From Nostoc sphaeroides (GTDB taxonomy: Bacteria > Cyanobacteriota > Cyanobacteriia > Cyanobacteriales > Nostocaceae): a DNA stretch of 64,000 nt. The stretch lies in the NCBI RefSeq assembly GCF_003443655.1, contig NZ_CP031941.1, positions 5,226,001 through 5,290,000 on the forward strand, read 5' to 3'. Position numbers and translations under genes: made by a program. Within the stretch, counting starts at the first letter, position 1; every line of letters begins with the position of its first letter. The notes beneath the pieces are model-generated. The model was not told where the DNA came from and did no database searches. It was given only the letters and a program-made list of their open reading frames with translations. Of this stretch, positions 25,366 through 34,070 are shown in pieces.

Positions 25366-26806
25366 TTATTTTAATTTGTTGAGCGCGATCGCACAATAGC
25401 TTCGGAATTAGCAGCTAAGTCAGTTTCTCCTTTGAAACAGCCATCGCCTCAAAATTAAACCGGATTTTTGCCATGAGGGATAAAGTAAAAGCACCCACAT
25501 TACCACGATGGTATATGAGCGCTAATAAATGAAACATTATTGAGGATAATCTATCTGCTATGACAGACCGAAGTAACTATAAGAATAGCAGGCGGTGGGT
25601 AAATAAACTGCAAGGGTAGTTACAAATGTTTTGTTAAAAATATTACTTACTGTAAGGTATTGTTTATTTTGCTAAAATGTGATATTACAGACTGGTTTGA
25701 TGCCTACAGTGGGCTACAACCGCAAGAGAAATTATTTCCACCGTTTTCCTCCTGATTTTACCTGCACCCAAATCCTGACTTTTCACGTTATGTGGAAAAA
25801 TCCAACGATTGACCTAACCCCCAACTCGTCGCTCTAATGCGGAAAATTCAAAGTCTCTCTCCTTAAAGGATGAGAGAAATAGAAGTGAGGTTTTCCAGAT
25901 GCCGTGAAAAATCAGATCAGCGATCGCAGTCTCTTAATTTTTTTTGAGTAAATTATTCTTTGGTAGGTATTGAGCCAAAATCCTCAGCTCAATACCTATA
26001 TTCTTTATCACAAAATCAGACTAATTTAATTATTATTTTGTCAATATAGCAATCCGATTTTATATTTGAACAGAGAAAAAATGGAAGGCTTATGAATCAA
26101 GCATTTTACGTAACGTACTCTTCACAATTTATTTAGGATTTCTATCGTAATTATAAAAACTATCAATATAATTTATTGTTAATTCTTTCCCAAAATAGTA
26201 TTTACTATAATTTAATACTTGCGATACAAGCTGATGTTCTGGTAAGTTAATTCAGAAAAAATTCTGATTGCCTCATTAGTGGTCTGTCCCATTAGTTATG
26301 AAGGGTTTGTAGTGAGCGATTTATCGCTCAAATCTAGGACTAAAGTCCTTACTACGAACTTTTATAACCCTTCAAATTTACTAAAAATAAAGTCAGTAGC
26401 CCATCATAGACATCGCCTTACAGATAACCTAATTATTTCTTTTGCCTGATTTACCAGTTTGATTTGAAAGTTGGTGCTTTTGTATAACCCGCTCAATCTG
26501 GCAAGTCACCGCATCTATTCTATGTTTAACCTTATCAAAATCAATATTCACCCAAATATAGGCTTTGTCAGGTCTTTGCTGCTTATTCATATATTGCTTT
26601 CATTGTCAAGATATTTTTTATATCTATACAATATAGCTATCCTAATTTCTAAACTACTTTCTTTAGACGTATAAGTAGATATGCTTAATATTTACTTAAG
26701 ATTTTACACAGTGATTCGTAGGGCTACAGCTAGCTGTGCTACTCCACTAAAAAAGACGCGATATTCCGCGCCTCTGGCAGCTAAAATCCAAATTTTAAGT
26801 CTTAGC
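25366..26806. other. 1.4-kb gene-poor region with two palindromic repeats
   Basis: No credible gene. 25775-25915 is MITE-like with ends CTGACTTTTCACG and CGTGAAAAATCAG (one mismatch). 26299-26374 is an inverted repeat opening GAAGGGTTTGTAGT and closing ACTACGAAC...AACCCTTC, containing GAGCGATTTATCGCTC and GGACTAAAGTCC. A hydrophobic frame at 26471-26674 lacks a ribosome site and I do not call it. Confidence 0.65.
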
Positions 26807-27124
26807 TTAAATCTTTGTTTGTAGATATTGCACCAACTGCGGTGCTTGCATCACTCCCTCTATCCGATCCACAGGCTGACCCTGCTTAAACAGTACCAAG
26901 GTTGGTAGAGAGGCAATTTTATAGTGGGTAGCCAAATCTGTGTATTTTTCTGTGTCTATTTTGACAATTCGTAGGCGATCGCTAAGTTGGGCATTCACTT
27001 GTTCTAAAATTGGCACCATCATTTGGCATGGGCCACACCAGTCAGCGTAAAAATCTACTAATACAGGTACATCAGAAGCAGACAGCATCTCTTCAAAGCT
27101 GTTAAATTCCTTTTTAGTTGCCAT
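26807..27124 (-). CDS. trxA: Thioredoxin
   Basis: A 105-residue thioredoxin with the active site ADWCGPCQMM (WCGPC), the cis-proline loop ASLPTLVLFKQGQ and the Asp of VLVDFYADWC. It reduces protein disulfides in the cytoplasm using thioredoxin reductase. I choose MATKKEFNSFEEML at 27124 because thioredoxins start here; the frame is open back to 27157 with an atypical 11-residue extension. It is divergent from fabG, about 200 bp away. Confidence 0.92.
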   Translation of the reverse strand: MATKKEFNSFEEMLSASDVPVLVDFYADWCGPCQMMVPILEQVNAQLSDRLRIVKIDTEKYTDLATHYKIASLPTLVLFKQGQPVDRIEGVMQAPQLVQYLQTKI

Positions 27125-27321
27125 GTGATACACACCGATTTTCAATTGTTGTTTCAATAGTAATTCTTAGAAAATAAAAGCGGTATAACTTCATGAGTTT
27201 TTGTTGGGAAAGAATTAGATTAGTCAAAATAAACTGATTGTCCCGCAAAAAATCTTAAATAATTATAACTAAATCACCATAAGATAATTAGCGCGGTATT
27301 TCTAAGATTGAGGAAGATTAA

Positions 27322-28068
27322 ATGACACTATTACAAGATAAAGTCGCAATTATTACAGGTGCATCACGAGGAATTGGTCGAGCGATCGCAATTGAATTAG
27401 CCTTACAAGGAGCGATCGCAGTTATCAATTATGCCAGTTCTAGTGCAGCAGCTGAAGCAGTTGTTACAGAAATTACAAGTGCGGGAGGTCAGGCGATCGC
27501 TATCCAAGCTGATGTTTCTAAAGGCGATCAAGTAGATGCATTAGTTAAGACCGTCATGGAAAAGTTCAGTCGTGTGGATATCTTAGTCAACAACGCAGGT
27601 ATTACCCGCGACAATCTGCTTTTGCGTTTGAAGACAGAGGATTGGCAAGCTGTGATAGACCTAAATCTAACTGGTGTTTTCTTATGTACACGCGCCATCA
27701 GTAAAATTATGCTTAAGCAGCGATCGGGACGGATTATCAACATTACTTCCGTTGCAGGGCTAATGGGCAACCCAGGACAGTCAAACTACAGCGCCGCCAA
27801 AGCAGGTGTAATCGGCTTCACCAAAAGCGTTGCCAAAGAACTAGCTACTCGCGGCATCACCGTTAACGCCGTCGCCCCTGGATTCATCGCCACCGACATG
27901 ACCAGCGATCTCAACAACCCCGAAGATATTCTGAAATACATTCCACTCGGTCGCTTCGGTCAACCAGAAGAAATCGCTGGCATGGTGCGCTTCCTCGCCG
28001 CCGATCCCGCCGCCACCTACATCACCGGACAAGTCTTTAACGTCGATGGCGGCATGGTAATGGCGTAA
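27322..28068 (+). CDS. fabG: 3-oxoacyl-[acyl-carrier-protein] reductase
   Basis: A 248-residue short-chain dehydrogenase that reduces beta-ketoacyl-ACP with NADPH in fatty-acid elongation. NADPH-binding GASRGIGRAIA (residues 13-23), NNAG (ILVNNAGITRDN), catalytic Ser in INITSVAGLMG and YSAAKAG with the Tyr-Lys pair, and the C-terminal TYITGQVFNVDGGMVMA all match FabG closely. Start ATG follows GAGGAAG. The alternative would be another SDR, but similarity over the full length and GITRDNLLLRLK favour FabG. Confidence 0.95.
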   Translation: MTLLQDKVAIITGASRGIGRAIAIELALQGAIAVINYASSSAAAEAVVTEITSAGGQAIAIQADVSKGDQVDALVKTVMEKFSRVDILVNNAGITRDNLLLRLKTEDWQAVIDLNLTGVFLCTRAISKIMLKQRSGRIINITSVAGLMGNPGQSNYSAAKAGVIGFTKSVAKELATRGITVNAVAPGFIATDMTSDLNNPEDILKYIPLGRFGQPEEIAGMVRFLAADPAATYITGQVFNVDGGMVMA

Positions 28069-28408
28069 TACCAATTTAAAAAAGAATGCGACAAATACAC
28101 CATTTGTAGAGACGCGATTCATCGCGTCTTTACCCAAGGATGTGTTGCAATCATTAATTAAATCGGTATAAGTAGAGACACAATTCATCGCGTCTACAGC
28201 ATTTTCGTAGGGTGTGTTACCCCAAAAGCGTAACGCACCCATTTTATTTCAGGTAGTTCACTCTCGTAAATCGAGTTTTCAACTTCTAAACTAACTTCAA
28301 AGGTCATAAACTTTTCAAGAATCGGTAATATCACATTATACAAAGAATGATGTACCACCCTAAGCTAATCGGCATTTAAGTTGCATAAAGGTAGGGCTGA
28401 AGCCCTTA
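28069..28408. other. Intergenic region with small hairpins
   Basis: No gene. GTAGAGACGCGATTCATCGCG hairpin near 28104 and a similar one near 28172, then AGGGCTGAAGCCCT near 28392. AAGCTAATC at about 28410 pairs with GATTAGCTT at about 28442, exactly where the reverse-transcriptase remnant loses similarity. Confidence 0.6.
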
Positions 28409-28696
28409 CTACAAGCTAATCATTCTGGAAAAATGAATGACGATTAGCTTATCTCGATAGGGAGCCGCAGAAATCATGCGAATTTTTGGCTCTTTGATAT
28501 AAAAAGTTCTATAATTACCTGGCTGATAAATTTTGCCTTCTAGTTCTTGTTGTATTTTGATTAATTCAGTTTCTAAATTATAATTAAACGGTAAAACTTG
28601 TTCTCTAAATCGCTTGCCTTTCTGCGCTTTTCGTGCAGCAAGCAATATATTTTGAAACTCAATAATTTCAGGGTAAAGATTACCGTAACGTTTCAT
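28409..28696 (-). pseudogene. Reverse transcriptase N-terminal fragment, diversity-generating-retroelement type
   Basis: Reads MKRYGNLYPEIIEFQNILLA, then ARKAQKGKRFREQVLPFNYN, LETELIKIQQELEGKIYQPG and NYRTFYIKEPKIRMISAAPY, followed by RDK. This is the start of the RT family used by diversity-generating retroelements; intact copies continue with a VVHHAL-type segment and then the YxDD palm motif. Here the sequence changes to LIVIHFSRMISL and stops, at a short inverted repeat. The palm, thumb and active site are missing, so it cannot reverse transcribe. It follows the damaged target gene in the same orientation. Confidence 0.75.
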
Positions 28697-28749
28697 AAAA
28701 TAGTAGTTCTCATAATCCCCGACTCAATACTGCTCAGTTAATAATATTT

Positions 28750-28824
28750 GTAGGTTGGGTTGAGGAACGAAACCCAACAAACCGCGCAAAATGTTGGGTT
28801 TCGCAAAGCCTCAACCCAACCTAC
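28750..28824. repeat. GTAGGTTGGGTTGAGG inverted repeat
   Basis: The left arm GTAGGTTGGGTTGAGG pairs with CCTCAACCCAACCTAC. The same module forms the core of CAATAC-family MITEs at 18869 and 59558. Here it stands alone between the RT fragment and the DGR target remnant. Confidence 0.85.
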
Positions 28825-28923
28825 ACATTTTTTTCTAAAAAGTTGGGTATCTTGTTATTCACGAATGATTCTAATTACTATATAATAAATGCTATACTTT
28901 ATTTTGCTGTTTAATCCAACCAC

Positions 28924-29646
28924 CTAAATCTGTACCAATATCGTTGATTTCCCGGCATATTCATATCTATATAAGAGTCCTCGCTGCAGCACCACACACC
29001 ACCCGAAAACCGAAGTCGTTGACGTCGTTGCCGGGATAGTACCTGAGGCGGATAGCAGAACGACAGTAACCAGGATCGACTGAATTTGAGGAGCAGTTAA
29101 AACAGGTTTGAGAAAAAACCCCCGTTTGGCAACATCTGTAACTGTCTCACGGATATCTATCTGACTAGGAATACTACTTGGCAACTTTTGCATCAGTAAC
29201 CGCCAACCTCGTCGCAATTGTTGACGCCGCACAGAAAAATAATCTCCTTCTTTCAGCTTCGTCGAAACGGAGGTAACAACAGCAGCGTCGCTAGAAGCAG
29301 GGGTTAACGATTCTTCTTCTTGTTCTTCTTCTGGCTGGTTTTGATTCTCCTCAATTTTGTTTAGTGGTTTACTTTTATCAGATGAACTTGTCTTTGAACG
29401 CGCTGATTTTTTTGAATTTGATGAATCAATAATTGGAGATTTGCTAAGTCTTGCCGGATGGGATAAAATTTCATTCCAGCACTGGTCAAAAAGGCGCTGT
29501 TGTTGCCGAGATTTTACCCAGACAGTTTGACACAGCCGCGCTACTGCTTGTTTATCAGCAATTGCTAAATAATACTGGTCAATACCTAAAGGTAAGCCAG
29601 CATCTCGCAGTCCCAAAAATAAATTTAGCAGTGGCGGTTCAGTCAT
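28924..29646 (-). pseudogene. DGR target protein: N-terminal domain joined out of frame to a variable-region C-terminus
   Basis: The open frame begins MTEPPLLNLFLGLRDAGLPL, an N-terminal domain I associate with cyanobacterial CoxE/vWA-FGE-sulfatase proteins, then an acidic linker (NQNQPEEEQEEESLTP) and KRGFFLKPVLTAP. Shortly after, the frame no longer matches anything, but reading one frame over (29088 down to a TAG at 28967) gives NSVDPGYCRSAIRLRYYPGN, then DVNDFGFRVVC and GAAARTLI. That is the C-type-lectin/FGE variable region ending typical of DGR targets. The vWA and sulfatase-modifying middle is deleted and the join is out of frame, so the lectin end is not translated. Confidence 0.75.
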
Positions 29647-29683
29647 GCTTTTTGCGTTTAAGAGTTATCTTAACCTGACTAAC

Positions 29684-29786
29684 TACAGTGTACATACAGA
29701 TAGAATTACCCCCCTTAATCCCCCCTTGTAAAGGGGGGGAAACCGGAAAATTAGTTCCCTCCCCAATACATACGGGGAGGGTTAGG
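29684..29786. repeat. Reverse partial copy of the 13490-13640 repeat
   Basis: CTACAGTGTACATACA, then TAGAATTACCCCCCTTAATC and the GTTCCCTCCCC...GGGGAGGGTTAGGG blocks, matches the reverse complement of 13490-13640. The insertion sequence at 29787 begins exactly where the match stops. Confidence 0.75.
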
Positions 29787-30458
29787 GCTTTCAAGGGTAG
29801 GTGTTTAAAAATTAGGCACTAGAGAGGGTGATTTGGGAAACATTGAGTTGTGGAATGAAGCTTGGCCAAGGTTCAGGAAAAAAACCAGCCTGTGGTAACG
29901 TCAAATGATTGAGGAATGCGGCTTTAATCACTAAATAGCCACGTCGAAAACAACTCAAACCTTCGGTTTTTTTTTCTGTGTAAGAAAATTGCGTCTGGCA
30001 ATATGATTGGGGGGTAACTCATCGACACCACTGATATGCTCCTTGGCATCAACGACACCGCCAACACTTACCTGCCATAAAATTGCGATCGCTAACGCCA
30101 ACCAATGTCGTTCAGCTCGTTATTCTCTAAGTTGCTGACGTACAGTGTTCTCTTTTTTGCCCAATAATGTCGCTAAAAATACAGAAACCGTCGTTAAACC
30201 ACATGATTGGGTCATCACAATGCCAAAACTCCACATTGCTAATACAACTGCTTGAGATTTGGTCAGATGCGGCATTTTTTTGATCACTGTTCTCGTCCAC
30301 TCATTTAATGGCTCATTCTTGACCACTTGCATCCAAAGAAAACCTCAGAGTAAAGTTAACGATCGCTCCCCATGAAGAGAGTGGTTTCTACCCACAAACC
30401 TCAGTTCGCTATCATACCTTACATTTGGCGACTTTCTTAAACACCTACCCTTGAAAGC
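29787..30458. mobile_element. Internally deleted insertion sequence with 22-bp perfect terminal inverted repeats
   Basis: The left end 29787-29808 begins GCTTTCAAGGGTAGG; the right end 30437-30458 is its exact reverse complement over 22 bp. Between them are pieces of one transposase on the minus strand. At 672 bp it is much shorter than an intact element of this kind and cannot move by itself. I see no clear target duplication. Confidence 0.88.
29812..30332 (-). pseudogene. Transposase remnant (N-terminus, internal and C-terminal pieces)
   Basis: The N-terminal frame (30332-30120) reads MQVVKNEPLNEWTRTVIKKM, PHLTKSQAVVLAMWSFGIVM and ends KENTVRQQLRE. After the stop, RHWLALAIAILWQVSVGG, DELPPNHIARRNFLTQKKK and then SCFRRGYLVIKAAFLNHLTL, PQAGFFPEPWPSFIPQLN continue to a TAA at 29812. 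Similar full transposases occur in cyanobacteria; I cannot name the IS family with confidence. The catalytic middle is deleted. Confidence 0.8.
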
Positions 30459-30524
30459 TCCCCACTCCCTACTCCCAGATTACGATACAATACAGCCCAC
30501 GGGCGCTTGTTTAGGGGTTGGGCA

Positions 30525-31658
30525 ATGACTTCTGTAATTAATGTAAATTTACCAGACCAGTCTTATGAGATTGCGATCGCACCTTCGAGTTTAGATCAAC
30601 TGGGTCAACAGATGGCCAGTCTGAAGCTAGGCAAGAAGGTATTGCTAGTTTCTAATCCGACTATTTTTAAGCATTTTGGGGAAAGAGCGATAACTTCTCT
30701 GCGAGACGCTACGCGAACGTTAAGCTCCGCTAACGCATCCCTAACATCTGCTGGATTTGAAGTTGCTAGCTGCACTCTACCACCAGGTGAACGCTACAAA
30801 ACCCTCAATTCCATCCAAAAACTTTACGATATCGCCTTAGAAAACCGCCTAGAACGTTCTTCTACAATGGTGGCTTTGGGCGGAGGTGTAATTGGCGATA
30901 TGACTGGCTTTGCAGCCGCAACTTGGCTGCGCGGCATTAATGTTGTCCAAGTGCCTACAACTCTCTTGGCGATGGTGGATTCGGCAATTGGTGGCAAAAC
31001 TGGCGTGAATCATCCCCACGGCAAAAACTTGATTGGGGCATTCCATCAACCGCGCTTGGTTTTGATTGACCCAGAAGTATTGAAAACTCTACCTATGCGT
31101 GAGTTTCGCGCCGGAATGGCAGAAGTTATTAAATATGGTGTAATTTGGGATGCCGAATTGTTTGCCCAATTGGAAGCAAGTAAACGTCTCGACCAACTCC
31201 GCTATGTAAAACCTGAACTGATACATACCATATTAATGCGCTCTTGTCAAGCTAAAGCTGATGTTGTTAGCAAAGATGAGAAAGAAGGCGGATTGCGGGC
31301 GATTCTCAACTATGGACATACCATCGGTCATGCAGTGGAAAGTTTGACTGGTTATCGTCTAGTAAATCACGGTGAAGCGGTGGCCATTGGTATGGTAGCA
31401 GCCGGTCAAATTGCTGTGGAATTGGGAATGTGGCAAAAAGAAGACACGGAACGTCAAAATGCTTTAATTCAAAAAGCAGGTTTACCGACTCAGTTACCAT
31501 CTGGGGTAGATATTGAAGCAATTATTGACGCGTTGCAGTTAGATAAGAAAGTCAAAGCAGGGAAAGTGCGGTTCGTTTTACCAACAGAGATTGGTGTAGT
31601 TACAGTTACCGATGAAGTGCCATCGGATATCATTCGGCAAGTTTTGCAGGGAATGTGA
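30525..31658 (+). CDS. aroB: 3-dehydroquinate synthase with an in-frame repeat insertion
   Basis: AroB makes 3-dehydroquinate from DAHP in the shikimate pathway, using NAD and a metal. Motifs: VALGGGVIGDMTGFAAATWLRGI, PTTLLAMVDSAIGGKTGVNHPHGKNLIGAF, EVIKYGVIWD, and metal ligands in RAILNYGHTIGHAVE and LVNHGEAVAIGM. The ATG at 30525 (MTSVINVNLP) is the likely start; the frame opens at a TTG six codons earlier. Around residues 60-76 the peptide LRDATRTLSSANASLTS interrupts an otherwise conserved region (AITS-AGFEVASC); it is encoded by a dispersed repeat. The insertion lies in the N-terminal domain surface region and likely does not kill the enzyme. Confidence 0.95.
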   Translation: MTSVINVNLPDQSYEIAIAPSSLDQLGQQMASLKLGKKVLLVSNPTIFKHFGERAITSLRDATRTLSSANASLTSAGFEVASCTLPPGERYKTLNSIQKLYDIALENRLERSSTMVALGGGVIGDMTGFAAATWLRGINVVQVPTTLLAMVDSAIGGKTGVNHPHGKNLIGAFHQPRLVLIDPEVLKTLPMREFRAGMAEVIKYGVIWDAELFAQLEASKRLDQLRYVKPELIHTILMRSCQAKADVVSKDEKEGGLRAILNYGHTIGHAVESLTGYRLVNHGEAVAIGMVAAGQIAVELGMWQKEDTERQNALIQKAGLPTQLPSGVDIEAIIDALQLDKKVKAGKVRFVLPTEIGVVTVTDEVPSDIIRQVLQGM

Positions 31659-31738
31659 AGAATTTGAAGAAGAATTCAGGAGTCAGAATAAAAATTAGTT
31701 CCACTGTCCTTCAATTACGAATTACGAATTAATCAGCC

Positions 31739-32314
31739 ATGATACTCCAAGCCAAGAATCAATTAACCTTGCAAGAGTTCTTAAATCTTTCACCAGGTGA
31801 GGGAGATATAACTTATGAACTTGTTGATGGTCAAGCAATTCCTAAAATGTCACCAAAATTTTTTCACGCAAAACTTACGCGCGTGCTTCTCAATTTGATT
31901 GAGCAATCGTGTGAGGGGAAAGGAGAAGTTTGCCCGGAATGGGCTGTTGCATTAACCCGTCGGGGGCGAGATTGGATGCCAATTCCAGATATTTTGTACA
32001 TTTCTTATGAAAGTTTACCCGCTAACTGGGATGAAAACGAAGCTTGTCCTGTTCCTCCTGATTTGGTGATTGAAATTATTTCGCCCGGACAAACCTTTGG
32101 ACAAATGGCAGCTAAAGCCAAAGACTATTTAGATGCTAAGGTGTTGCGGGTGTGGGTGGTAGATAGTAAAGCGAGAAGCATTACTGTTTTTTATCCAGAT
32201 GCAGCACCACAAACTTATATGGGAGAAGAATTACTCAAAGATTCTTTATTTGAGGGATTGGAATTTACTGTTGAGCAGGTGTTTCAAAAGGCAAAAATAC
32301 CATTAGGAATGTGA
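31739..32314 (+). CDS. Uma2-family (DUF820) endonuclease-like protein
   Basis: A 191-residue Uma2 protein: TYELVDGQAIPKMSPKFFHAKL, the basic VALTRRGRDWMPIPDILYISYE, and PPDLVIEIISPGQTFGQMAAKAKDYLDAKVLRVWVVDSKARSITVFYPD. Asp, Glu and Lys of the PD-(D/E)XK site are present. The stop codon overlaps the first bases of a dispersed repeat. Role unknown; the family is widespread and often clustered with mobile DNA. Confidence 0.9.
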   Translation: MILQAKNQLTLQEFLNLSPGEGDITYELVDGQAIPKMSPKFFHAKLTRVLLNLIEQSCEGKGEVCPEWAVALTRRGRDWMPIPDILYISYESLPANWDENEACPVPPDLVIEIISPGQTFGQMAAKAKDYLDAKVLRVWVVDSKARSITVFYPDAAPQTYMGEELLKDSLFEGLEFTVEQVFQKAKIPLGM

Positions 32315-32629
32315 ATTAAATAAAATGCAAAACTTCATCAATTATCTAGCTTCCCTCTCCTTTATAAGGAGAGGCATTGAGGGTGAGGTAAGCTGTCGGA
32401 CATAAATTGTATGTTATTAGGACTTATGCACTGTACAAATGCATCATGATGTGAATTAACGAAAATGGGTTCTTTCAGGCTTTTCGTAATTATCCTCCAA
32501 TCGTAAATAGATCATGCTGTAGGGGCACAGCAATGCTGTGCCCCTACGAAAGATGTGGTTTTTAAACTTAATCTATATTTGGTATTTCTTGTCAATGCGT
32601 AAGTCCTAGTTATTTAATTCTTATTCCTT
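32310..32629. repeat. Dispersed repeat interrupted by a TAGGACTTA-type MITE
   Basis: The host repeat runs from GTGAATTAAATAAAATGC to TTATTTAATTCTTATTCC; its ends form an inverted repeat (GAATTAAATAA/TTATTTAATTC). At 32418-32608 a 191-bp MITE with ends TAGGACTTATGCACTG and TGCGTAAGTCCTA is inserted, flanked by GTTAT on both sides (32413-32417, 32609-32613). The uninterrupted version of the site is at 42774-42787. The MITE carries a GGGGCACAGCAATGCTGTGCCCC hairpin-type core (positions 32522-32545). Confidence 0.9.
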
Positions 32630-32743
32630 AGATACCGAATAGCACACTTTTTACATCTAGCACAATTCTCTTCATCTCAACGTCCATCGAAATTTCAATC
32701 GGCGGTTACTACTCAAACTTTTATATCTTTATCCAGCAACGCC

Positions 32744-33058
32744 CTAGTTTTGAAACTGCGATTCTTTCTGCGATCGCTGCTGGCTATTTGTTGGTTGCAG
32801 TTTGTAAAATAAAGCTGGTGGCGTAGCTTTGCGGAAAGCACCGCAGTAGTGCATAGTCATAACCGCTTTAAAAGCCCAATGGTTTGATGGCACATCACTA
32901 AAGGGATTCGGTAAAGTTTCTGCTTGATTCTGAACACAAGCATTCAAAACTTGATTCGATTTTGCTGGTGTATCGGTAGTAGGTTCTTGAGATTTAACAG
33001 GGGTAACAAAGCTAGTAGTAGCTAGTACTACGACTGTTGCCAGAAGTTTGCAGTTCAT
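32744..33058 (-). CDS. Small secreted protein with a partial SLH motif
   Basis: A 104-residue protein with a signal peptide (MNCKLLATVVVLATTSFVTPVKS). Residues 50-75 read NPFSDVPSNHWAFKAVMTMHYCG, the opening of an S-layer homology domain as found in cyanobacterial outer-envelope proteins. Only one partial SLH unit is present, so it may be a small SLH-like protein or a truncated gene; the C-terminus (NSQQRSQKESQFQN) is low complexity. It probably acts in the periplasm, binding cell wall. Confidence 0.6.
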   Translation of the reverse strand: MNCKLLATVVVLATTSFVTPVKSQEPTTDTPAKSNQVLNACVQNQAETLPNPFSDVPSNHWAFKAVMTMHYCGAFRKATPPALFYKLQPTNSQQRSQKESQFQN

Positions 33059-33137
33059 AATTTGAGTTTAGGGATGAAAGGCTACCCTATGTTAGTTCCC
33101 AGGCTGTTGCCCAGGAACTATAATAAACTTGCTGAGA

Positions 33138-33275
33138 TTAAGCGTTAGAAAACATGGTAAGCATTACTAACATAACAACTAATGCACTGATCCAAAGAGC
33201 TAACGATCCCCAACTAACTGAATCTTTTTGTACTCTTTGCCAGAAATTAGTAACTAAGTTATTCCGAATTGCCAT
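33138..33275 (-). CDS. Small single-pass membrane protein
   Basis: MAIRNNLVTNFWQRVQKDSV, then SWGSLALWISALVVMLVMLT and MFSNA: 45 residues with one C-terminal membrane helix. The ATG at 33275 follows GGAGGTTATCAA, a strong ribosome site; the frame is open 18 codons further but without one. Role unknown. It is close to and in the same direction as the SLH-like gene. Confidence 0.65.
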   Translation of the reverse strand: MAIRNNLVTNFWQRVQKDSVSWGSLALWISALVVMLVMLTMFSNA

Positions 33276-33326
33276 TTGATAACCTCCAATTTTTATTAAA
33301 CTTGCACTGACTGAATGCATTAAGCC

Positions 33327-33428
33327 CAATACAGTTCAGTTAAGGATTTGTGGTACTGATTTTAAACCTGTAGAGACGCGAAATTTCGCGTCTTTACCAA
33401 GGTTTTTGGGCTTAACTGAACGGTATTG
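33327..33428. repeat. MITE of the CAATAC family with perfect 10-bp target duplication
   Basis: CAATACAGTTCAGTTAAG to CTTAACTGAACGGTATTG, flanked on both sides by GCATTAAGCC (33317-33326 and 33429-33438). The core is the GACGCGAAATTTCGCGTC palindrome. Confidence 0.92.
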
Positions 33429-33856
33429 GCATTAAGCCTGGATTGAGTAAATAAAAGTTAATCTTTCGGGGTATCAGCCTTTATTTACTGAATCCCAGAG
33501 ATTAACCAACAGAGATTTAAATTAATTCATGCAGCCATTCCCAATGCATGTATCTCAACGCATTACTGAAATCTAAAAAACGAACAAAAATTTACAAAAA
33601 GATATTTGTCGATGCTTAACTTGATTGTCCCACACGTAACTGTTTACACTGAAAAATTTGGCGAGTTTGAAAAATTTCTTAACGTTGTCTTAACTAAGTA
33701 TAAAAATTAGTATTTTTAAATCAAAAACTACTTAAGTATTGATTCTGTTTCGCTTTTACTCGTGATTTATCTAGACTTGAAAATAGACACAATTAACAGT
33801 AAAAAGGCAGGTAAATAATGGTGCAACAAATAAGACATAATGAACCGCAATATACC

Positions 33857-34024
33857 TGTAAGCTGTTACGCAAATAATATTGTACATTTACCTGATGACT
33901 GATGACTGATGACTGATGACTGTTGACTGTTGAATGTTGACCCTTGACTGATGACTGAAAACCCGTCAACAGTCAACAGTTAACGACATCAAAAGTGTTT
34001 ATATAGTTTAGACGCGCATCAGCT
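33857..34024. repeat. TAAGCTG-ended repeat, copy 2
   Basis: TAAGCTGTTACGCA to GCGCATCAGCTTA, with TGACTGA heptamers inside, matches 22727-22866. The rest of 33330-34070 holds no gene. Confidence 0.7.
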
Positions 34025-34070
34025 TATCATTCCAGTTGAGAAAATTACAGGCAACCAAGACGAAGAAATC

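Noticed and set aside
26471..26674. Hydrophobic 67-residue frame
   Set aside because: No ribosome site, AT-rich composition can give such frames by chance, and the start is weak.
28924..29060. Template repeat of a functional DGR
   Set aside because: The codons at the variable positions are not A-rich as in a template, and the segment ends a coding frame, so it fits a variable region; no second copy exists in the window.
30120..30332. Free-standing 70-residue gene
   Set aside because: It is the N-terminus of a transposase; the rest is present in pieces within the same inverted repeats.
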